NCBI RefSeq assembly: GCF_022664455.2
Contig: NZ_JAKRKC020000002.1
Coordinates: forward strand, 1,364,001 to 1,428,000
Length of the DNA stretch: 64,000 nucleotides
Direction: 5' to 3'
From: Actinomadura luzonensis
GTDB taxonomy: Bacteria; Actinomycetota; Actinomycetes; Streptosporangiales; Streptosporangiaceae
How positions within the stretch are numbered: position 1 is the first letter of the stretch; every line of letters starts with the position of its first letter. Shown here piece by piece: positions 59,151 through 64,000 of this stretch. The notes beneath the pieces were generated by a model. The model worked only from the letters and a program-made list of their open reading frames with translations, was not told the origin of the DNA and searched no databases. The position numbers and the translations under genes are program-made.

Positions 59151-61610
59151 GTGCCGAGACGAAGACGTAACGAAGGCGCGGGAGGGAAGGAAAAGCGGGC
59201 GGAGTGCCGTCGCCGACATGCTAATGTCGTCGTTTGTCGTAACAACAAGCAGAATGGCCTGGAGTGTCCCATTAACCACATTAATGGTCAGGCGGCAACA
59301 CGTCAAACGGAGCTCGCCAAGGAGCAGGAGTACGTCACCGCTCTCTACGACCGCCTCGACACCCTGCGTGAGCGCACCCAGCGTCAGCTCAAGGACGTGC
59401 TGGCCTCGGGAGCCGTCGGCACCATGCAGAACAGGTCCGAGCGCGACACCTTCGCGGAGATGTACGCCACCCGCCTCGCCCGGCTGTGGGCGGTCGAGCG
59501 CGGCCTGGTCTTCGGCCGGCTCGACCACCTGGAGGAAGGCCGGCTCTACATCGGCAAGCTCGGCCTCACCGACGACGACCAGACCCGCCTGCTCATCGAC
59601 TGGCGCGCCCCTGTGGCGCAGCCGTTCTACCGCGCCACCCCGGCCGCCCCCATGGGCGTCACCCGCCGCCGCCACCTGCAGACCAAGGGCCGCGCGGTGG
59701 TCGGCGTGGACGACGACCTGCTCGACCTCGACGCGCTCAGCGACGCCGACCGCGCCACGCTCAACGGCGAGGCCGCGCTGCTGGCCGCGCTCGACGAGCG
59801 GCGCACCGGCCGCATGCGCGACATCGTCGCCACCATCCAGGCCGAGCAGGACCGGGTCATCCGCGGCGACCTGAACGGCGTCCTGGTCGTCCAGGGCGGC
59901 CCCGGCACCGGCAAGACCGTCGTCGCCCTGCACCGCGCCGCCTACCTGCTCTACACCCACCGCGAGCGGCTGGAGCGCCGCGGCGTGCTCATCCTCGGCC
60001 CCAACCTGACCTTCCTGCGCTACATCGAGCAGGTCCTGCCCTCGCTCGGCGAGACCGACGTGCTGCTGTCCACCGTCGGCGAGCTCTACCCCGGCGTGAC
60101 CGCCACCGCCAGGGAGCGTCCCGAGGTGGCCGCGATCAAGGGCGACCCGCGCATGGCCGAGGTCATCGCCAGGGCCGTGCGCGACCGGCAGAAGATGCCG
60201 CGCAAGCCCGTCGAGATCCCCCTCGGCCGGCTCACGCTCACCATCGACCGCGCCATGCTCGACTCCGCCAGGAACAAGGCCGCCCGCTCGCGCCGCCCGC
60301 ACAACCAGGCGCGCGCGGTGTTCGTCCGCTCGCTGCTCAACGCCCTGGCCAGGCAGCAGGCGCGCAAGCTCGGCAAGGGCCTCATCGACGAGGACGAGCT
60401 GGGCGACCTGCGCGAGGAGCTGCGCACCGAGCCCGCCGTCAAGGCCGCGCTCAACCGGCTGTGGCCGTACCTGACGCCCCAACGGCTGCTGCTGGGCCTC
60501 TACGGCTCGCCCGAGCGGCTGGAGTACGCCGCGGGGCAGCTCAGCCCCGCCGAGCGGGCGCTGCTGCGCCGCGACGCGGCCCGCGCCGGCGAGTGGACCG
60601 AGTCCGACGTGCCGCTCCTGGACGAGGCCGCCGAGCTGCTCGGCGACATCGACGAGCAGGTGCTGCGCGCCACCGCCATGCAGGCCGAGGAGGAGCTGGC
60701 CGCCGCCCGCCAGGCCGAGGAGCGCGAGCGCGAGGCCGAGCTCGCCTACGCCCGCGAGGTGCTGGAGCTGACCGGCCTGTCCGACGTCATGGAGGCCGAG
60801 CGGCTGGCCGAGCGGCAGCGCGGCGAGGGCCCCTACCTGACCACCGCCGAGCGCGCCGCCGCCGACCGCACCTGGGCCTACGGGCACGTCATCGTGGACG
60901 AGGCCCAGGAGCTGTCGCCGATGGCGTGGCGGGCCGTCATGCGCCGCTGCCCCACCCGGTCCATGACGATCGTCGGCGACATCGCCCAGACCGGCTCGGC
61001 CGCCGGGGCGCGCTCGTGGGCCGAGGTGCTCGACCCGTACGTGGCCGGGCGCTGGCGGCAGGAGCGGCTCACCGTCAACTACCGCACGCCGGTCGAGCTG
61101 ATGGCGGTGGCCGCCCGCGTCCTGGCCGCCATCGACCCGGCGCTGGAGGCGCCCGCGTCGGTCCGCGAGAGCGGCGCCGAGCCGTGGTCCGCCCCGCTGG
61201 CGGCGCTGCCCGAGCTGGTCAAGGCCGAGGTCGGCGAGGGCGGCAAGGTCGCCGTGGTGGTGCCCGACGCGCTGCTGGACCGGCTCGGCGCGCAGGTCGC
61301 CGCGGCGGTGCCGGGCGCGGTCGTGGTCACGGCGGGGGCCGGGCGGGCCAAGGGGGCCGAGGCGCTGGACGCGCCCGTCGCCGTCCTCGGGGTGAGCGAC
61401 GCCAAGGGGCTGGAGTTCGACTCGGTCATCGTGGCCGAACCGGACCTCATCGCCGTTCAGTCGCCACGAGGGCTCAGCGACCTGTATGTTGCTCTCACGC
61501 GCGCCACACAACGGCTCGGCGTTGTCCACGCGCAGCCGCTCTCCGGGGCGCTGCAGGGGGCCCTCCGGGCCCTGCCGGGCAGGTCGCAAACACCCTCCCA
61601 GGGGCTTTGA
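59151..61610 (+). CDS. helD: HelD/HelR-family RNA polymerase-associated ATPase (UvrD-like)
   Basis: Up to 819 residues. From about residue 53 the protein is a typical HelD: ELAKEQEYVTALYDRLDTLRERTQRQL coiled-coil arm, split ATPase with Walker A VVQGGPGTGKTVVALHRAAYLLY, Walker B VIVDEAQELSPMAWR, VGDIAQTGSA and C-terminal GLSDLYVALTRATQRLGVVH. Such proteins free stalled RNA polymerase from nucleic acids and in Streptomyces (HelR) confer rifamycin tolerance. GTG 59151 (GAAGG upstream) is the only usual in-frame start before Met92, but the first 50 codons have aberrant usage (AGA, CGT, ATT, AAT) and include an inverted repeat, so the real start is uncertain. No rifamycin-associated element was seen. 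Confidence 0.9.
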   Translation: MPRRRRNEGAGGKEKRAECRRRHANVVVCRNNKQNGLECPINHINGQAATRQTELAKEQEYVTALYDRLDTLRERTQRQLKDVLASGAVGTMQNRSERDTFAEMYATRLARLWAVERGLVFGRLDHLEEGRLYIGKLGLTDDDQTRLLIDWRAPVAQPFYRATPAAPMGVTRRRHLQTKGRAVVGVDDDLLDLDALSDADRATLNGEAALLAALDERRTGRMRDIVATIQAEQDRVIRGDLNGVLVVQGGPGTGKTVVALHRAAYLLYTHRERLERRGVLILGPNLTFLRYIEQVLPSLGETDVLLSTVGELYPGVTATARERPEVAAIKGDPRMAEVIARAVRDRQKMPRKPVEIPLGRLTLTIDRAMLDSARNKAARSRRPHNQARAVFVRSLLNALARQQARKLGKGLIDEDELGDLREELRTEPAVKAALNRLWPYLTPQRLLLGLYGSPERLEYAAGQLSPAERALLRRDAARAGEWTESDVPLLDEAAELLGDIDEQVLRATAMQAEEELAAARQAEEREREAELAYAREVLELTGLSDVMEAERLAERQRGEGPYLTTAERAAADRTWAYGHVIVDEAQELSPMAWRAVMRRCPTRSMTIVGDIAQTGSAAGARSWAEVLDPYVAGRWRQERLTVNYRTPVELMAVAARVLAAIDPALEAPASVRESGAEPWSAPLAALPELVKAEVGEGGKVAVVVPDALLDRLGAQVAAAVPGAVVVTAGAGRAKGAEALDAPVAVLGVSDAKGLEFDSVIVAEPDLIAVQSPRGLSDLYVALTRATQRLGVVHAQPLSGALQGALRALPGRSQTPSQGL
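59269..59287. promoter_or_regulatory. CCATTAA-5-TTAATGG inverted repeat near the HelD start
   Basis: Perfect 7-bp arms with a 5-nt spacer in an AT-rich patch, just before the conserved HelD sequence begins (about 59310). It overlaps ATG 59284, which is in the wrong frame. Could be an operator in a promoter that lies inside the annotated N-terminal extension. Confidence 0.4.
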
Positions 61611-61681
61611 TCTGCTTTGCCGCGGCCGGCCCCGCATGTCCCACCTGCGGAAACTTGATGTTCCCGCTGATCGGGACACGG

Positions 61682-61709
61682 TTGACATCTGAGGTGGAGT
61701 CGGTAGTTT
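61682..61709 (+). promoter_or_regulatory. Sigma-70-type promoter in a gene-free region
   Basis: TTGACA (perfect -35), 16-bp spacer, TAGTTT, predicted start near 61716. No start codon with a credible ORF follows for 410 bp. Confidence 0.65.
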
Positions 61710-61775
61710 GCTGCGCAGTCCAGCACGGGACTTGGCCGGTTGGCCGTCTCTGACATCGTCGGATCCTGCGTCCGT

Positions 61776-61794
61776 GACGGAGCGTGACTCCGTC
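61776..61794 (+). terminator. GACGGAG/CTCCGTC hairpin
   Basis: Perfect 7-bp stem and a CGTGA loop, no U-tract. It could end a short RNA starting near 61716 or be an attenuator. Confidence 0.4.
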
Positions 61795-62129
61795 CACACA
61801 GCCAGGTGCAGGGCCGTCGGTCCGTCGAGTCGGGGCACCCCAACCGGGCGGGGGGTTGGACCCGGGACGGGTCCGGGAGCCCAGTAGACAACGGAATTCC
61901 GCGCTCGCCGCCGACGAGACGGGTCCGGTCCGAAGGGTTTCCGGGCCCTCTTCCCGCTCTCGTGCGCCGGACCTGCGAGTGCGCCGGGTGGTCCCGTCGG
62001 CCGCGGGATCACCCTGCCGCCGCCCGTCGCCTCCGCCGATCCTCCCCCCACCGCGCCGTCCTGAGCGCGGTGCGGGGGCGGTAGCGTTTTCGCAGAGCAG
62101 GCGTCCGACGGTGGCTGAGGAGACCCGGA

Positions 62130-64000
62130 GTGGTGCAGGAACGAACGAGCCCGCCGCCCCCGAGCGGCCCGGCCCCCACCGCCGACCACCCATCCGCCCC
62201 CGCCCCCGCTTCGGACGTGCCCGCTTCGGACGTGCCCGGGCAGGGCGCGTCCGCCGGCGGTGACGGTCCCGCCTCCGCGGCCCTCGCGGACGGCCTCGCC
62301 GCCGCCCCTTCCGCCCTCCCTTCGGACGACTCGCTGGTGACGGCGGCCGTGACGCCTCCGGAGGACGGCCCGAGCGTGCCGGACGGGCCGCCCGCCAACG
62401 AGCCGGTGGACGGGACGGCGGGCCTCGGGCCGGTGGACGGGACGGCGGACGGGCCGGCGGACGGGTCGGCGGACGGGTCGGCGGACCGCGGCTCGGTGGA
62501 CCGGGAGCCGCCCGCGGGCGGGCCGGCGGCCGGTGCGGGAGGGGCGGTCGTGGACCGGACGCCGGCGTCCCGGGGGAGCGGGCGGGAGCCGCGGGTGCGG
62601 CTGCTGGGGCGGGTCGCGGCGGCCGCGCTGGGCGGGCTGGCGCTGTTCGTGGCGTTCCCGCCGCTCGGCTGGTGGCCGTGCGCCCCTCTCGGCATCGCGC
62701 TCGTCGTCGCCTCCCTGTACGGCGCCCGCCCCCGCCGCGCGGCCTGGCTGGGGGGCCTGGGCGCGGCGGTGTTCCTGTTCCCGGCCCTCGCCTGGGTCCG
62801 GACCATCGGCGACGACGTCTGGGTCATGCTGGTGGTGACGGAGTGCGTCTTCTACGCCGTCATGGCCGCCCTGGCGGCGCCGGTGTTCCGGCTGCGCGGC
62901 TGGCCGCTGTGGTTCGCCGGGTTGTGGGTGGCGATGGAGTGGGCCCGCGGCCTGGTGCCCATCGGCGGCTTCCCGTGGGCGCGGGCGGCCTTCAGCCAGG
63001 GCGAGTCGTTGTTCACCGAGTACGCCGCGCTCGGCGGCGCTCCGCTGGTGTCGTTCGCCGTGGCCCTGTGCGGCGCCCTGCTGGCCCGCGCCGTCCTGGT
63101 CCGGCCCCCGGCGCGGCGCCCCTGGCTGCGGGCGGCTCCGGCGGTCCTGGCGCTCGCCGTGCCCCTCCTGACGCTCGCCGTGCCGCGTCCCGGCGACGAG
63201 GGCCGCTCGATCAACGTCGGCGTCGTCCAGGGCAACGTCCCGGGCCGGGGCATGTACGTGCTCGGCGACGAGCCGGCCGTCGTGCTGAAGAACCACGCCA
63301 ACGAGACCAAGCGCCTGGCCGAGGCCGTCCGGGAGGGCCGGCTGCCGCGGCCCGACATCGTCGTCCTGCCGGAGAACTCCACCGACATCGACCCCTACCG
63401 GGACGAGTACGCCCGCGCGATCATCCAGGACTCGGTCAGCGACGTCGGCGTGCCGACGCTCGTCGGCGCGGTCGTGGCCATCGGCGACGAGCACCGCGCC
63501 ACCCGCAGCCTCACCTGGGACCCGGTGACCGGCCCGGGCGCCTACTACGACAAGCAGAACCTCGTGCCGTTCGGCGAGTACACGCCGTTCAAGGACCTGG
63601 TGCTGGCCTTCTGGGAACGGGCGAGCCTGGTGGGCCGCCAGTCGGTCCCCGGCGACCGGCCGGGCGACCTCAGGCTCGGCCCGGTCACGATCGGCGCGGT
63701 CAACTGCTACGAGGTGGCCTACGACGCCACCGTGCGCGGCACGGTCCGGGCCGGCGGCACGCCCCTGGTGGTGCAGACCAACAACGCCAGCTACGCCCTG
63801 TCGAACCTGCCGCCGCAGCAGCTCGCCATGTCCCAGCTGCGCGCGGTCGAGCACAACAGGGCCGTGGTGACCGCCGCCACGACCGGGATCTCCGCATTTG
63901 TCACGCCTGACGGTAAGGTCTCCTGGCAGACCCGCGAACTGGTCGCGGACATGAACGTGGTGAAGGTGCCCGTCCGCACCCAGGAGACGCTCGCCACCAA
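62130..64000 (+). CDS. lnt: Apolipoprotein N-acyltransferase, partial
   Basis: At least 623 residues, cut by the window end. Start GTG 62130 (GTG 62133 also possible) with GAGGAG upstream. The first 155 residues are a Pro/Ala/Gly/Asp-rich arm with 12-bp repeats (GTADGPADGSADGSAD), not part of the family. Then come membrane spans (LGRVAAAALGGLALFVAFPPLGWWP, WLGGLGAAVFLFPALAWV, FAGLWVAMEWARGLVP) and a nitrilase domain with the Glu-Lys-Cys triad: Glu in VVLPENSTD, Lys in YYDKQNLVPFGEYTPF and Cys in AVNCYEVAYD. It N-acylates lipoproteins such as the sugar-binding protein in this window. The upper overlapping frames are shadows. Confidence 0.93.
   Translation, partial: MVQERTSPPPPSGPAPTADHPSAPAPASDVPASDVPGQGASAGGDGPASAALADGLAAAPSALPSDDSLVTAAVTPPEDGPSVPDGPPANEPVDGTAGLGPVDGTADGPADGSADGSADRGSVDREPPAGGPAAGAGGAVVDRTPASRGSGREPRVRLLGRVAAAALGGLALFVAFPPLGWWPCAPLGIALVVASLYGARPRRAAWLGGLGAAVFLFPALAWVRTIGDDVWVMLVVTECVFYAVMAALAAPVFRLRGWPLWFAGLWVAMEWARGLVPIGGFPWARAAFSQGESLFTEYAALGGAPLVSFAVALCGALLARAVLVRPPARRPWLRAAPAVLALAVPLLTLAVPRPGDEGRSINVGVVQGNVPGRGMYVLGDEPAVVLKNHANETKRLAEAVREGRLPRPDIVVLPENSTDIDPYRDEYARAIIQDSVSDVGVPTLVGAVVAIGDEHRATRSLTWDPVTGPGAYYDKQNLVPFGEYTPFKDLVLAFWERASLVGRQSVPGDRPGDLRLGPVTIGAVNCYEVAYDATVRGTVRAGGTPLVVQTNNASYALSNLPPQQLAMSQLRAVEHNRAVVTAATTGISAFVTPDGKVSWQTRELVADMNVVKVPVRTQETLAT
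62403..62490 (+). repeat. 12-bp in-frame repeat in the Lnt N-terminal arm
   Basis: GTGGACGGGACGGCG occurs twice and GGCGGACGGGTC-type units several times, encoding ADGxADGS repeats. Confidence 0.7.

Larger units (their letters stand above)
61611..62129. other. 519-bp stretch without a protein gene; candidate small RNA
   Basis: No frame gives a protein-like product here. The stretch holds a strong promoter (61682-61709) and, about 70 nt past its predicted start, a perfect 7-bp-stem hairpin (61776-61794). The transcript between them could be a small RNA or part of the leader of the acyltransferase gene. The part after 61800 is Pro/Arg-rich in every frame and shows nothing else. Confidence 0.5.

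Noticed and set aside
61682..61709. Promoter of lnt
   Set aside because: Possible, but the 410-bp distance to the start and the hairpin between make a separate short transcript at least as likely; left open rather than assigned.
59109..63854. 1581-codon antisense frame across helD and lnt
   Set aside because: Spans two well-supported plus-strand genes and the gap, with biased low-complexity composition.
62672..63910. 412-codon frame near the right end
   Set aside because: The Lnt motifs (Glu, Lys, Cys triad and membrane spans) are in another frame.

Overview
The window is very GC-rich DNA packed with long, often translationally coupled genes, and it reads as the chromosome of a filamentous actinomycete. 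Streptosporangiales (Nonomuraea/Actinomadura-like) is my best guess, from inference only. Support comes from a GarA-type FHA gene followed by FtsR-like MerR, bifunctional nuclease, second MerR and gcvP (the order around Rv1827-Rv1832 in Mycobacterium), an orphan CvnD-type GTPase, a BTAD (SARP-type) regulator, a HelD/HelR RNA polymerase ATPase, a DUF5999 peptide, menaquinone genes and frequent GTG/TTG starts with GTGA or ATGA overlaps. I saw no tRNA, rRNA, IS element, prophage or CRISPR array.

Layout. 1-3.2 kb: two secreted Asp-box (BNR) proteins on the minus strand, the first cut by the window edge. 3.3-5.0 kb: flavohaemoglobin divergent from a small unknown gene. 5.2-7.6 kb: a three-gene operon (PuuD-like amidotransferase, HSL-like hydrolase, crotonase) in which every product lacks its canonical catalytic residues. 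8.1-11.6 kb: a methyltransferase divergent from a NarL-type two-component system. 11.6-16.2 kb: trpF, a GNAT protein, a CDP-alcohol phosphatidyltransferase, and a nucleotidyltransferase with a degenerate phosphomannomutase half. 16.4-22.3 kb: the garA-ftsR-nuclease-merR run, a tandem glycine riboswitch and gcvP.

22.4-25.7 kb: a TPR protein, a 32-bp tandem repeat array, a small membrane protein, a KANL3/TEX30-like hydrolase, a DUF5999 peptide and a TetR regulator. 25.9-28.9 kb: a 992-residue BTAD regulator with three in-frame repeat tracts. 28.9-32.7 kb: an unusual operon encoding a Q-rich unknown protein, a stand-alone propeptide-like protein and an 878-residue subtilase without signal peptide that carries a helix-hairpin-helix domain. 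Upstream of it lie direct repeats spaced 11 bp, as in SARP operators. I regard this as the best candidate for an undescribed system. 33-35.3 kb: RpoD/HrdB-like sigma factor and a small anchored protein. 35.4-39.2 kb: menE divergent from menC-menD. 39.2-43.4 kb: a 5'-3' exonuclease, a PAS-SpoIIE phosphatase, an M24 peptidase and a PP2C-like protein.

43.4-46.6 kb: a LuxR-type STAND regulator split by a frameshift. 46.8-50.6 kb: a terpene-synthase-like protein, orphan CvnD, an Lrp regulator and a GT87-like membrane protein. 50.6-52.4 kb: a galactarate/talarate dehydratase-type enzyme with its GntR regulator. 52.4-59.1 kb: a sugar uptake operon (ROK repressor with a perfect 19-bp operator, binding protein, two permeases, GH4 glycosidase, BadF/GlcNAc-type kinase). 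59.1-61.6 kb: HelD-like ATPase with a doubtful start. 61.6-62.1 kb: a gene-free stretch with a strong promoter and hairpin that could encode a small RNA. From 62.1 kb: apolipoprotein N-acyltransferase, running off the right edge.
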